Origin: an uncultured Prevotellaceae bacterium
GTDB lineage: Bacteria > Bacteroidota > Bacteroidia > Bacteroidales > Muribaculaceae
Direction: 5' to 3'
Length of the DNA: 64,000 bases
NCBI GenBank assembly: GCA_905207705.1
Contig: CAJLMA010000003.1
Span: forward strand, 244,901-308,900
Positions 52,924 through 61,874 of the stretch are shown here, piece by piece. Below the pieces are notes generated by a model, which saw nothing but the letters and a program-made list of their open reading frames with translations, had not been told where the DNA came from and made no database searches. Position 1 is the stretch's first letter. Each line of letters begins with the position of its first letter. A program made the translations under genes and the position numbers.

Positions 52924-53646
52924 TTATCTCTTCACAGGCCATTTGAAATCTTTCAATTCCTTTATGTCTGCACGTTCGCTTCCTCCGCTGTATTTGTCAA
53001 CCAAGGCATGAAATGCCGGGCTATGGTCAAAATGGCTGAGATGGGCAAGTTCATGGCACACCACATGCCTTACAAGATGCTCCGGCAAAAACATGAGGTA
53101 ATGGGACAACTGTATTTCGCCCGAACGTGTGCAGTGTCCCAACTTGTTCATACCATACCCCATAACAAATCCTTTCACTTTCACGCCCAATTTGCTTGCA
53201 ATGCTCATGGCAAACGGCACAATGACTCTTTCGGCACGCTGTCTGACCATTAATTTTATGATTCTCGACACTGTATTCTCCACAATGTCGCTTTCAAACG
53301 TAGAATCTGCCGGAATCTTCACATACAATTCCTTCCCGATACACCCATACTCCACACGTCCGGGAGATTCATGCTGCACACCTATGGTTATCGTGTATCC
53401 CCCGAAACATTCTATTTCCATGCCGTCACGGTACAAATGCTTGCGTTCAGAGTACTTTGAAAATAAACCGCGCAATTCCTCCCTATACCGGTCAATCATT
53501 TCGTGCAACGACTTTTCACTCGCGCCCTCGGGTACCCTCAACAGCACTTTGCCGTCCTTCACAACGGCCCTTAATGTTATCATTCCGGCACGAGTGTGTA
53601 CCAATACAGTTCCAAATTCCTTATCTTCAATATAATACCTGCTCAT
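52924..53646 (-). CDS. YgjP-like (DUF45/SprT-type) zinc metallopeptidase
   Basis: A 240-residue protein. The zinc site is CHELAHLSHFDHSPAFHALV: two His and a Glu of HExxH, with a further His about ten residues on, as in YgjP/DUF45 (M48-related) proteins. An N-terminal strand-rich part (residues 1-100) precedes GYGMNKLGHCTRSGEIQLSH. Intracellular location; physiological substrate unknown. It starts one base after nadK, so the two are coupled. Confidence 0.88.
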   Translation of the reverse strand: MSRYYIEDKEFGTVLVHTRAGMITLRAVVKDGKVLLRVPEGASEKSLHEMIDRYREELRGLFSKYSERKHLYRDGMEIECFGGYTITIGVQHESPGRVEYGCIGKELYVKIPADSTFESDIVENTVSRIIKLMVRQRAERVIVPFAMSIASKLGVKVKGFVMGYGMNKLGHCTRSGEIQLSHYLMFLPEHLVRHVVCHELAHLSHFDHSPAFHALVDKYSGGSERADIKELKDFKWPVKR

Positions 53647-53647
53647 A

Positions 53648-54508
53648 TCATTGTCCCCACATCAACTTGGTGCGCAACGTATCGGCAAAATTATGGTTGA
53701 GAGGTTGTATCACTTTCACATACACTCCAGCCTTCTTTACGGTTATGCAAGAACCGCTCGGGAATGAATAGGCCTTGCCATCGAGACTGACGAGATATTG
53801 AGGGGAACGCGATGTCGTTTCAAGCTCTATCACCGAGTCGTCGCGCAACACGAGCGGACGCAATGTGAGCGAATGCGCCGAAATGGGCGACAACACCCAG
53901 TTGCGAGACGTCGGTTCGAGAATCGGTCCTCCGACACTCAAGTTATATGCCGTCGAGCCTGTAGGCGTTGAAATTACAAGCCCGTCACCGCGATAAGTCG
54001 TTAAGTCGGTACCGTTGACCCATGCACGCACGCTCAACATCGTGGATGTGTCCTGCCTCACCACTGCAATGTCGTTAAGGGCAAGAGTATTATCCATCGA
54101 TATGCCGCAATTGTTGCTCATTTCGAGCATCGTCCTGCGGCCTATTTTATATTGCTTGTTGAAAAGGTTGCTCGCCACTTGGCTTATCTCGCCCATGTGG
54201 GCTTCGGCAAGATACCCTAAATGCCCGGCGTTTATACCGAGAATTGGGATCTCCTTGGTTGCCACCATGCGGGCCGTACGCAAGAACGTTCCGTCGCCGC
54301 CGATGCTTAGAGCCACGTCACCCCACATGTCGGCTACATTACGGCACACCACCCCGTCGAGATTCAATCCCAACTCATGTGACAAATATGTGTAGAAGCA
54401 CTCTTCCATTTCAAGTGACACGCCATATTCGCGCAACACCATAATCATCTCCCTTATCGATTCAGCAAAATGTTGCTGGTATTCATTTCCGAATATCAAA
54501 ATCTTCAT
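53648..54508 (-). CDS. nadK: NAD kinase
   Basis: A 286-residue enzyme making NADP from NAD. Motifs: [17 protein letters not shown] (GGDG), [35 protein letters not shown], and a C-terminal strand with SLTLRPLVL. Length typical. The downstream protease gene begins one base after the stop. A possible minus-strand -7 box TATATTTG lies at 54720-54713, giving a long leader of about 200 bases. Confidence 0.95.
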   Translation of the reverse strand: MKILIFGNEYQQHFAESIREMIMVLREYGVSLEMEECFYTYLSHELGLNLDGVVCRNVADMWGDVALSIGGDGTFLRTARMVATKEIPILGINAGHLGYLAEAHMGEISQVASNLFNKQYKIGRRTMLEMSNNCGISMDNTLALNDIAVVRQDTSTMLSVRAWVNGTDLTTYRGDGLVISTPTGSTAYNLSVGGPILEPTSRNWVLSPISAHSLTLRPLVLRDDSVIELETTSRSPQYLVSLDGKAYSFPSGSCITVKKAGVYVKVIQPLNHNFADTLRTKLMWGQ

Positions 54509-54684
54509 AATCCTGTTCCAATCTGTCTGCCTTCTGGTTCAATCAAGCGTGTCGGCCCGTAGCGAGGCGCGAGCCTTGAAACTCCTCTTTAACTTTGATG
54601 CAAAACCATTGTTACGAATTGTTACAATAAAAAATATTTGCGTAAAAAATCATATCGGTTTCGTAATTTCTTGCCAATTCATAT

Positions 54685-54692
54685 TAATTTTG
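54685..54692 (+). promoter_or_regulatory. -7 box (TAATTTTG) ahead of pdxJ
   Basis: Exact TAnnTTTG match giving a leader of about 78 bases before the ATG at 54777. The leader includes a small hairpin CACCA-CGGG-TGGTG near 54740-54753. No good -33 box is seen. Confidence 0.45.
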
Positions 54693-54776
54693 CAACAATT
54701 ATATCTTATTCGCAAATATACTATATTTTTATTTCACGTCCACCACGGGTGGTGCAATAAATGTAGAAGCTATATA

Positions 54777-55490
54777 ATGACAAATCTAAGTGTTAACATC
54801 AACAAAGTAGCCACATTAAGAAACTCACGTGGAGGAAATGTCCCCGATGTGGAGAAAGTGGCCGTAGATTGTGAAAAGTTCGGTGCCGATGGCATTACCG
54901 TCCATCCGCGTCCCGACGAGCGTCACATACGCCGCGCCGACGTGTTTGCATTGCGTCCAATCGTCAGAACCGAATTCAACATAGAAGGTTACCCGTCCGA
55001 AGAATTTATCGACCTGCTGCTAAAGGTTAAGCCCGAACAGGCTACGCTCGTACCCGATGCTCCCGATGCCTTGACATCGTCTGCCGGTTGGATAGTAGCC
55101 GACCACCTCGACTTCCTTACATCGGTAGTCGACCGATTGAAAGAGGCAGGCATACGCACGAGCATATTCGTGGGAACCGATATCGAAAACATAAAAATGG
55201 CGGCTAAGACTGGTGCCGACCGTGTAGAGTTGTACACCGGCCCATATGCAGTGGATTTTGTCAAGAACCCCGAAGCTGCCGTGGCTCCATTTGCACTTGC
55301 ATCCGAAGCAGCACACAAAGTAGGCCTCGGAGTCAATGCAGGACACGACCTCAACCTCCAGAACCTGCGTTACTTCTATGAAAACGTGCCACACTTGAAC
55401 GAAGTATCCATAGGCCACTCGCTTATATCCGATGCTTTGTATCTCGGCCTTGAGAAAACGATTGCCGCATATAAAAAATGTTTACATTAA
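54777..55490 (+). CDS. pdxJ: Pyridoxine 5'-phosphate synthase
   Basis: A 237-residue TIM-barrel enzyme, the last step of the DXP-dependent vitamin B6 pathway. Motifs: [64 protein letters not shown], and the C-terminal [30 protein letters not shown]. Length normal from ATG 54777. The exbB-like gene starts 12 bases downstream, so the B6 gene and the energy-coupling genes are probably cotranscribed. Confidence 0.95.
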   Translation: MTNLSVNINKVATLRNSRGGNVPDVEKVAVDCEKFGADGITVHPRPDERHIRRADVFALRPIVRTEFNIEGYPSEEFIDLLLKVKPEQATLVPDAPDALTSSAGWIVADHLDFLTSVVDRLKEAGIRTSIFVGTDIENIKMAAKTGADRVELYTGPYAVDFVKNPEAAVAPFALASEAAHKVGLGVNAGHDLNLQNLRYFYENVPHLNEVSIGHSLISDALYLGLEKTIAAYKKCLH

Positions 55491-55502
55491 TTCTGAACAA
55501 TC

Positions 55503-56240
55503 ATGTCAATCCTAAATTCCATATTGGCAACTTTGTTGCTGCAACAACCGGCAATGGCCGAGGCTGTTACCGACTCGTTATCGACAATACAACAGGCAGC
55601 AGCCGACACCACACAAGAACTTTCGGTGTGGGACTTGACGCTTAAGGGCGGCATAATCATGATACCGCTTGCAATACTTTCGTTGATAAGCATATACATC
55701 TTCATCGAACGATTCCTTGCCATCCGCACTGCGGCTCAAGAGGACAAGACCTTCATGAAGCGCATTAAAGACTACATCCATGAAGGTGAGATAGAAAGTG
55801 CCGTCAACTTGTGCAAGAAAACCGACACTCCATATTCAAGGCTTATCATGAAAGGCATCTCGCGCATAGGCCGGCCTATGAATGACGTGCTTGTGGCAAT
55901 CGAAAACACGGGAAACATGGAAATAGCGGCTCTCGGCAAAGGTCTCAACTGGCTTGCTACCACTGCTGCCGGAGCACCGATGCTCGGGTTCCTCGGGACG
56001 GTAACCGGAATGGTGCGTGCATTCTTCGCACTCGCCAGTGCCGGCAACAATGCCAACATCGCAATCCTCGCCAGCGGTATATATGAAGCTCTCGTAACGA
56101 CAGTTGCCGGACTTATAGTGGGCATTATAGCACTGTTTGCCTACAACTACCTCGTATCGCGCCTTAACAAGGTCATGAACCAACTCGAAGCAAAAACGAT
56201 GGAGTTCATGGACTTGCTCAACGAGCCTGCCGGCAAATAA
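55503..56240 (+). CDS. exbB: MotA/TolQ/ExbB proton channel family protein
   Basis: A 245-residue inner-membrane protein with three membrane helices (about residues 50-70, 155-180, 195-220). LGFLGTVTGMVRAFFALA and IYEALVTTVAGLIVGIIALFAYNYLV match the ExbB/TolQ/MotA channel motifs. With ExbD it uses the proton gradient to drive TonB-type transport. Gene order exbB-exbD-TonB-like supports this. A weak terminator-like hairpin (56279-56304) separates it from exbD. Confidence 0.93.
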   Translation: MSILNSILATLLLQQPAMAEAVTDSLSTIQQAAADTTQELSVWDLTLKGGIIMIPLAILSLISIYIFIERFLAIRTAAQEDKTFMKRIKDYIHEGEIESAVNLCKKTDTPYSRLIMKGISRIGRPMNDVLVAIENTGNMEIAALGKGLNWLATTAAGAPMLGFLGTVTGMVRAFFALASAGNNANIAILASGIYEALVTTVAGLIVGIIALFAYNYLVSRLNKVMNQLEAKTMEFMDLLNEPAGK

Positions 56241-56278
56241 AAGTCAGCTAACGCTCATTTTCATCGCAGGCAACACAA

Positions 56279-56304
56279 TGAAGGACATCCCTTCAATTAT
56301 TTTT
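56279..56304 (+). terminator. Weak terminator-like hairpin between exbB and exbD
   Basis: TGAAGG (56279-56284) / CCTTCA (56290-56295) and a T-rich stretch; a partial stop could set the ratio of ExbB to ExbD, but the stem is short. Confidence 0.3.
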
Positions 56305-56327
56305 GACCATAATTATACTTATTCATA

Positions 56328-56777
56328 ATGGCTCTGAAACGACAACACGACATGCTGTCAATGTTCAGCATGGCATCAATGACCGACGTTATATTCTTAT
56401 TGCTGATATTTTTCATGGTTACATCAACGTTCGTGTTTCCTTCGGCTCTTGAAGTGAACCTTCCACAATCGGGACAGCAAACGTCATTGAAACCTGGAAC
56501 GCGCATATACATAGACAAGGAGATGAACATGTATGCGGCATTCGGCGAGGAAGAACCCAAAGCCCTCCCCGACGACCAGCTCATGACATTCCTCAAGTTG
56601 TCGCAAGAGAACAATCCAGAGCAATTCATCGCCCTATATGCCGACTCTTCAGTCCCGTATGGGAAGATCGTGGAAATTCTCGACAAAGGAGCTCGCAACC
56701 ACTTGAAAATAGTGCTTGCCACCACTCCGGCTTCTCCCGATTACTCGGTAAAGACCACCAATGAACCACAACAATAA
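56328..56777 (+). CDS. exbD: ExbD/TolR family biopolymer transport protein
   Basis: A 149-residue protein with one N-terminal membrane helix. SMASMTDVIFLLLIFFMVTSTFV holds the conserved proton-accepting Asp (D in MTDVIF), and the periplasmic part has a typical ExbD fold (FIALYADSSVPYGKIVEILDKG). It forms the energising complex with the ExbB-like protein encoded upstream. Length normal. Confidence 0.92.
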   Translation: MALKRQHDMLSMFSMASMTDVIFLLLIFFMVTSTFVFPSALEVNLPQSGQQTSLKPGTRIYIDKEMNMYAAFGEEEPKALPDDQLMTFLKLSQENNPEQFIALYADSSVPYGKIVEILDKGARNHLKIVLATTPASPDYSVKTTNEPQQ

Positions 56778-56803
56778 CCCACATTCCAAAACGATTTCAA
56801 CAA

Positions 56804-57592
56804 ATGAAGAAGCACGACAAGAACAACATGACTGCAATGGCCGCCACAGCAATTTTCCATGCGGCGGTGATATTGCTCCTTGTATTGTCTTGCTTGCACT
56901 ATGAGGATATACCTGCCAACGAAACACTTGCTTCGCAAGACATTACATTCTTTGGCGGCGAATATGTGATGCTCGGCGACTCTCCCGAGCTTTTAGCCGA
57001 CGGTGAAATGTCTCCTGCCGCCGCAAGCGACGCCAATCCGGAAAGCACCGGGGACGACATTGAAGATACCGGCCTCGCAGGCGTGTCGGCCACTCCGGTT
57101 GTCACATCCGACGAGGAATCTTCCATGCAGGTTGAACAAGAACCCAAGCAAGCCGGCCCGACACAAGAAGAGATTGCCGAACAGGAACGAATAAAACGCC
57201 GTCAAGAGGCTGAACGCAGAACCGACAGCAAGGTACGCAATGCCTTCAGCAACACAGGCGGGAACGGCAAGGGCAAACAAGGCTCACCCGACGGCAACAG
57301 TTCATCGGGTACACGCACCGGAGCTCCGGGCGTATCAGGACTATCGGCCGGTTACACTCTCGACCGATGGGGCGAGCCAAGCAGTCCGGTTGAAGGGAAA
57401 ATAGTAATCAGGGTAAGGGTGAATTCTCGTGGCAGCGTAATCGAGGCACGATACAGCAGCGGAAGCGGAACGGCTGCGAGCAACATGGACGTGCGCCGCA
57501 GTTGCGAACAGGCTTCATTGAAATCTTCATTCTCAGTACCTTTGGGTACTGTAGACGAGGCGATAGGATACATTACTTGGATATTCCAATAA
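56804..57592 (+). CDS. TonB-like energy transducer
   Basis: A 262-residue protein: one membrane helix near the N-terminus (about residues 12-30, TAIFHAAVILLLVLSCL), a long acidic, Pro/Ser/Gly-rich periplasmic linker (30-190), with a Glu/Arg helix (IAEQERIKRRQEAERR), and a C-terminal domain resembling TonB/TolA (GKIVIRVRVNSRGSVIEARYSSGS, then SLKSSFSVP). It completes the ExbB-ExbD-TonB set, 26 bases after exbD. Which receptor it serves is unknown. Confidence 0.8.
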   Translation: MKKHDKNNMTAMAATAIFHAAVILLLVLSCLHYEDIPANETLASQDITFFGGEYVMLGDSPELLADGEMSPAAASDANPESTGDDIEDTGLAGVSATPVVTSDEESSMQVEQEPKQAGPTQEEIAEQERIKRRQEAERRTDSKVRNAFSNTGGNGKGKQGSPDGNSSSGTRTGAPGVSGLSAGYTLDRWGEPSSPVEGKIVIRVRVNSRGSVIEARYSSGSGTAASNMDVRRSCEQASLKSSFSVPLGTVDEAIGYITWIFQ

Positions 57593-57608
57593 TCAAAACA
57601 AAATCCCA

Positions 57609-58205
57609 ATGGAACGCAGCAGACGAATCGATTGCCTTGAAATTGAAGCATGGACTTCCAATAAGTCAGATGATGCCAAGACTCTCGCAAGGAGATTTGA
57701 GGAACTCGACAATTCCCTGTCGCTCGAAGAGATAGCAAGAGCATATATAAGCCATGCCTATGCCGACGGATATTGCGACATGGGTCTTGACCGCCTGCGG
57801 CTCGACGAAATGATGAAAAAAGGCGACATCGAGAACGCCTTGAGGCTTGCATGGGATGCATCATGCGACAATCCATTCAACCTCGACGCGCTGGATGCGC
57901 TCCTTAAGATAGTCCCACAAGAACATGAAATATGGAAAGTCGCAGCATGGCGTTTCTCCCGGCTTCTGAAGGCCATCGCCTCTACAGGCGACGGGACATC
58001 AACGCAAACGGCGTTCATCGTCACAAGCACTCGTGATGAATTCATGCTCATGAAAAGCATGTTTGAGCTGCAAAGTATATCCGACAGGCATCTCATCGTA
58101 ATGGGAATGCGCTCTTTCGACAAGTATACCGTTACTCCTGCACAAGGGTACCCCCACAAAGAAATATTCTTTGAAATAACTCCGTTCAACACCGAAGCCC
58201 CATGA
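57609..58205 (+). CDS. DUF4919-like protein, last gene of the ExbBD run
   Basis: A 198-residue soluble protein with no signal peptide. It contains YADGYCDMGLDRLRLDEMMK, a helical repeat-like part (GDIENALRLAWDASCDNPFNLDALD), and the block GDGTSTQTAFIVTSTRDEFMLM plus a C-terminal KEIFFEIT; by eye these match the DUF4919 family of Bacteroidales. Function unknown. It begins 16 bases after the TonB-like gene and converges on a GT2 gene 19 bases away. Confidence 0.75.
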   Translation: MERSRRIDCLEIEAWTSNKSDDAKTLARRFEELDNSLSLEEIARAYISHAYADGYCDMGLDRLRLDEMMKKGDIENALRLAWDASCDNPFNLDALDALLKIVPQEHEIWKVAAWRFSRLLKAIASTGDGTSTQTAFIVTSTRDEFMLMKSMFELQSISDRHLIVMGMRSFDKYTVTPAQGYPHKEIFFEITPFNTEAP

Positions 58206-58224
58206 CCTTGCATTGAGACCCTGC

Positions 58225-59040
58225 TCAACTTTCCGAATATCCGTTGGCAGCCGTCTTGATTCTTTCAACCAGCATCCTGCGTGCAATCTTGCCATTATGC
58301 TTTTCCCGTTCCCTTGAATTTTCGGGATGATTCAAGTGATAAACGATGCCAATGTACTTCATTTTCTTGATTCGGACGCCGGCATTGTGCATTCTTATCG
58401 CAAATTCGGTATCTTCCCAACCCCAACCTTGCAACTCATTATTATAGCCGTTTACAAGCACGAAATCGGCTTTCCAATAGGCCATGTTGCATCCTCTCAC
58501 ACATAACACCTTGCCCCTGCCACCGGTAATGAAATTCAAGATGCGGTAAAATGCTACATTACGCTTTGAATTGGATTTGCTGTATCCCTCCTTCGGCAGC
58601 TGCACGTTTACAAAAGCATTCCTTTTAAACAATTTTATCCAATCGTTGGTGACCTGCTCGTTTAGATAGGTTCTGTTACCTCTTATGAAACGTCCTTTTT
58701 CCATTATGGACGCATGATCCTCTATGAAGTGGCGTTCAAGCACCACGTCCCCATCAACCTGGATGATGTAATCGCCACTCGCTGCTTTCACTGCCTTGTT
58801 CAATATCAACGACTTGCGAAATCCGTCATCCTCTTGCCACACATGCTTCACCGGCATCGGCAGCATCGATGCGAACCGCTTTATCACATCGGAGGTTTCG
58901 GCTGTCGAACCATCATCGGCTATGACAACTTCGTCGGGCATCATCGTCTGGCGCGACAGCGAGAAAAGCAACAGCCCGAGGGCTTCGGGCCAGTTATAGG
59001 TTGATACTAATAATGTTATTTTATAATTGTCTCTTGTCAT
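58225..59040 (-). CDS. Family 2 glycosyltransferase (paralogue B)
   Basis: A 271-residue cytosolic GT-A enzyme. ITLLVSTYNWPEALG begins the donor domain; DEVVIADDGS and YIIQVDGDVVLERHF hold the Asp residues that bind the nucleotide sugar and metal; WGWEDTEFAIRMHNAG near residue 210 is the acceptor-side Asp-x-Asp/Glu motif of the galactosyltransferase C-domain. The ATG at 59038-59040 is used, 22 bases after the upstream paralogue. It is likely to build a surface polysaccharide or LPS. Its 5' half is nearly the same as its neighbour's. Confidence 0.88.
   Translation of the reverse strand: MTRDNYKITLLVSTYNWPEALGLLLFSLSRQTMMPDEVVIADDGSTAETSDVIKRFASMLPMPVKHVWQEDDGFRKSLILNKAVKAASGDYIIQVDGDVVLERHFIEDHASIMEKGRFIRGNRTYLNEQVTNDWIKLFKRNAFVNVQLPKEGYSKSNSKRNVAFYRILNFITGGRGKVLCVRGCNMAYWKADFVLVNGYNNELQGWGWEDTEFAIRMHNAGVRIKKMKYIGIVYHLNHPENSREREKHNGKIARRMLVERIKTAANGYSES
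58761..59006 (-). repeat. Long direct repeat, copy 1 (in paralogue B)
   Basis: Matches 59587-59832 without gaps (constant offset of 826 bases), with uninterrupted identical stretches of more than 30 bases, for example from 58781 on. It covers the donor-binding part of both glycosyltransferases. Confidence 0.85.
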
Positions 59041-59062
59041 TACAAGGGCTATATTTGTTCTG

Positions 59063-59851
59063 TCACACTTGCTTGTATCCATTCTCGGCAAATGCCGTCT
59101 TGCCGGCAAGCATCTTTGAAGCCATTTCAAAATTATGGCTCTCATTGTGGCGTGAAAAATAAGCATGATGCAGATGATAGGCAATTCCGCCAAATTTGAG
59201 CCTTTTCAATTTTACGCCTGCATTATGCAATCTTATGGCAAATTCTATGTCCTCATGTCCCCAACCTTGGAAATCATTATTATAACCATTTACATACACA
59301 AAATCGGCTTTCCAATAGGCCATATTGCACCCTTTCACGTCAGTAACCGAGCCCACTCCGCTCATCATGCGCGACAGCAGACGGTTTCTCAAGGCATTCA
59401 TGCGGTTTCGGTCGCCCGAAATATGGCCTATGTCGAGCCGGCCATCTTGCATGAACAGCGACAGGCATTTCCTTGTCTCTTCCTCGCCAAGCATCACCCT
59501 GCCTCCCCTTATAAACCTGCCACGCTCCATCGTGGCGGCATGATCCTCGATAAAATGGCGTTCCATCACGATGTCACCATCTATCTGGATAATGTAGTCG
59601 CCACACGCTGCTTTCACTGCCTTGTTCAATATCAACGACTTGCGGAATCCGTCATCCTCTTGCCACACATGCTTCACCGGCACCGGCAGCATCGATGCAA
59701 AGTGCTTTATCACATCGGCTGTTTCGGTCGTCGAGCCGTCATCGGCAATGACAATTTCATCAGGCATCAGCGTCTGGCGCGACAACGAATAAAGCGACAA
59801 TCCCAAAGCATCGGGACGGTTATAGGTTGATATCAATAAGGTTATTCCCAT
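59063..59851 (-). CDS. Family 2 glycosyltransferase (paralogue A)
   Basis: A 262-residue GT-A enzyme, paralogous to the next gene: ITLLISTYNRPDALG, DEIVIADDGS, YIIQIDGDIVMERHF, WGHEDIEFAIRLHNAG. The ATG at 59849-59851 is chosen because the promoter boxes lie at 59893-59924; starts further upstream would precede the transcript. The central acceptor region (about residues 105-185) differs strongly from paralogue B, which suggests a different acceptor with a shared donor. Confidence 0.88.
   Translation of the reverse strand: MGITLLISTYNRPDALGLSLYSLSRQTLMPDEIVIADDGSTTETADVIKHFASMLPVPVKHVWQEDDGFRKSLILNKAVKAACGDYIIQIDGDIVMERHFIEDHAATMERGRFIRGGRVMLGEEETRKCLSLFMQDGRLDIGHISGDRNRMNALRNRLLSRMMSGVGSVTDVKGCNMAYWKADFVYVNGYNNDFQGWGHEDIEFAIRLHNAGVKLKRLKFGGIAYHLHHAYFSRHNESHNFEMASKMLAGKTAFAENGYKQV
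59587..59832 (-). repeat. Long direct repeat, copy 2 (in paralogue A)
   Basis: See copy at 58761-59006. Confidence 0.85.
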
Positions 59852-59892
59852 AACATTCTGTCTTTTCAAGTAAAACGGCTTGCTCTCATGCC

Positions 59893-59924
59893 GCAAAGTT
59901 AACCAAATGTCCCGATTTTCCACA
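59893..59924 (-). promoter_or_regulatory. Promoter of the GT2 pair
   Basis: Minus-strand -7 TAACTTTG (59900-59893) and TGTG (59924-59921) as a near-match -33, spacer 20 bp. Confidence 0.55.
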
Positions 59925-59974
59925 ATTCCGAACCTTCAATCCGAATTTTTTATCAAATACACCCTTTAAATCGC

Positions 59975-60008
59975 AAAAAAGGATGTGCCTAACACAAAGC
60001 ACATCCTT
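59975..60008 (-). terminator. Terminator of the rubrerythrin gene
   Basis: AAGGATGTGC (59979-59988) / GCACATCCTT (59999-60008) followed on the minus strand by six T. Confidence 0.85.
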
Positions 60009-60034
60009 CTGTTCTGTTTTCTATGAAAGAATAA

Positions 60035-60577
60035 TTAATAATTTTCGGCCTTGATTTGGAAATATGCTTGCGGATGCTTGCACACCGGGCACATCATAGG
60101 AGCCTTCTTGCCTATCACGATATGGCCACAGTTGGAGCATTGCCATATTGTGTCGCCATCCTTAGAGAACACAGTGCCTGTCTCCACATTCTTCAATAAT
60201 TTGCGATAACGTTCCTCGTGTTCCTTTTCAATCTTGGCTACACCTTCAAATGCGGCAGCTATTTCGTTAAATCCTTCTTCACGAGCCTCTTCTGCCATTT
60301 TTGCATACATATCGGTCCATTCATAGTTTTCACCTTCGGCAGCATCGAGCAAGTTCTCGGCAGTTGAAGGGATATCACCGCCCTTTAGCAGTTTAAACCA
60401 CAATTTGGCATGTTCCTTTTCGTTGGCGGCTGTTTCTTCAAAAATGGCAGCTATTTGAACATATCCGTCCTTCTTTGCCTTCGACGCATAGTAAGTGTAC
60501 TTGTTGCGTGCTTGAGACTCACCGGCGAACGCTGTCCACAAGTTAGCCTCGGTCTTTGTTCCTTTTAACTCTTTCAT
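60035..60577 (-). CDS. rbr: Rubrerythrin
   Basis: A 180-residue non-haem iron protein that reduces hydrogen peroxide in anaerobes. The N-terminal ferritin-like four-helix bundle has [27 protein letters not shown], and [12 protein letters not shown] with the Glu/His iron ligands; the C-terminal rubredoxin domain has [16 protein letters not shown] and [12 protein letters not shown] with the four Cys. The ATG at 60575-60577 ([13 protein letters not shown]) fits the family. Confidence 0.97.
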   Translation of the reverse strand: MKELKGTKTEANLWTAFAGESQARNKYTYYASKAKKDGYVQIAAIFEETAANEKEHAKLWFKLLKGGDIPSTAENLLDAAEGENYEWTDMYAKMAEEAREEGFNEIAAAFEGVAKIEKEHEERYRKLLKNVETGTVFSKDGDTIWQCSNCGHIVIGKKAPMMCPVCKHPQAYFQIKAENY

Positions 60578-60740
60578 AACTTTGTTTCCTAATATTTTAC
60601 TAAATGATAACCTTATCAAAAATCAATGAGGCGAACAATGCCATCATGACCGATTTTAGATTTCGACACTAAAATAGTTCAAATAAGACGCATTTCCAAA
60701 TTTTAATGACGGCAATCGCTAAAAGCCGACAAGGAAATTT

Positions 60741-61505
60741 TCACAACTTTACGCTGTGAATAATCTTATTGAGCTGGGTATCATATTCCTTCCTGTTGAA
60801 CTCATACAGGCGCGGAGCCTTGTAATCGGTTCCTTTCACTTTTTCCTCAAGAGGATTGATAATTTTGAGTTGCTGCATCTTGCGTATGAAGTTACGCTTG
60901 TCGAGACCTGCTTCAAGTATTATCTCGTATATGTCTTGCAACTGCGACAAGGTAAATTTATCCTTCAGCAGCATGAAGCCTACAGGCTCAAAATGGATGC
61001 GCTCGCGCAGCGTCGACAACGCCTTTTCGAAAATCTTGTTATGGTCGAATGCGAGATCCATATCCCTCACTTCGGTTATGTCAAAAAAACGAGCTTCGGC
61101 GGCGTCGTCGCCACCGACGGCTTTCAATGTCTCACCGCTCTCATCATCCACCATTTTCATCAGCGCATAGAAGGCAATCGTAACCACGCGCTCGCGCGGG
61201 TCACGTTCTGGCTCGCTGAATGCGCCCAATTGTTTCAATTGCCATTCCTCGACCGAAATATTGGTTTCTTCTTTCAGTTCCCGAATTGCACACTCCTCAA
61301 CCGTCTCGTTCATCCTCAAGAATCCGCCGGGGAAGGCCCATTGTCCTTCAAATGGAGGATTTTTCCTTTTCACAAGCAACACATTCAGCGACATGCGCTT
61401 TCCTTCATGGTCTCTCCTGTCCTTCTCTTCAACCGTAAACACCACGCAATCGGTGGTCAATGCTGCTCGAGGATATTTGTAACAATAATTTTTTTCTTCG
61501 GGCAT
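60741..61505 (-). CDS. NUDIX-domain protein with C-terminal winged helix
   Basis: A 254-residue protein. The NUDIX box is intact: GGFLRMNETVEECAIRELKE followed by ETNI, fitting GX5EX7REUXEEXGU. A C-terminal winged-helix domain (about residues 165-254, FTLSQLQDIYEIILEAGLDKRNFIRKM) is the layout of NrtR/AraR-type NUDIX regulators of Bacteroidota, in which the NUDIX domain senses an ADP-ribose-like or sugar ligand. Whether it is a repressor, an enzyme or both is unknown. Its promoter lies at 61528-61559. Confidence 0.85.
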   Translation of the reverse strand: MPEEKNYCYKYPRAALTTDCVVFTVEEKDRRDHEGKRMSLNVLLVKRKNPPFEGQWAFPGGFLRMNETVEECAIRELKEETNISVEEWQLKQLGAFSEPERDPRERVVTIAFYALMKMVDDESGETLKAVGGDDAAEARFFDITEVRDMDLAFDHNKIFEKALSTLRERIHFEPVGFMLLKDKFTLSQLQDIYEIILEAGLDKRNFIRKMQQLKIINPLEEKVKGTDYKAPRLYEFNRKEYDTQLNKIIHSVKL

Positions 61506-61527
61506 TTCACTTATTGTTATTATGACA

Positions 61528-61559
61528 CAAAAATAAACATTAGTCCCATATCAAGCAAA
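61528..61559 (-). promoter_or_regulatory. Promoter of the NUDIX gene
   Basis: Minus-strand -7 TATTTTTG (61535-61528) and TTTG (61559-61556), 20-bp spacer. Confidence 0.7.
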
Positions 61560-61736
61560 TTTTCTACAAACAACCATGTTTTTGCATCATTTAGCAACGA
61601 TTTCCCCTCAAATGTCACGTTTTTTTAGAAAGGGTAAAGCTCCTCCGTTACATATCGAAACCAATTCTAATAGTAGAAACGCGACTTCATCGCGCCTCAA
61701 AGCGACACCCTATTCATTTACATTTCCAAATTATAC

Positions 61737-61775
61737 AAAAAAATGGAGGGACAGCCTCAACGGCTCCCCCTCCAT
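61737..61775 (-). terminator. Terminator of the large surface-protein gene
   Basis: ATGGAGGG (61743-61750) / CCCTCCAT (61768-61775) with an inner AGCC/GGCT pairing, followed on the minus strand by seven T. Confidence 0.85.
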
Positions 61776-61874
61776 CATATTCATCAAGGACTTCTATTAG
61801 ACAATCTTAATCACGTATCAACCTATTACTTGCTTTTTTATCCTTGATTATCGAGTTTAATGCATTGCCATTAA

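Larger units (their letters stand above)
61506..61874. other. Intergenic interval with a promoter and a terminator
   Basis: The NUDIX gene promoter (61528-61559) and the terminator of the large surface-protein gene (61737-61775) lie here. No gene is credible. Confidence 0.6.

Noticed and set aside
54590..54597. TAACTTTG box as an additional pdxJ promoter
   Set aside because: It lies 180 bases from the gene and the only CTTG upstream is 11 bp away; a chance match is likely.
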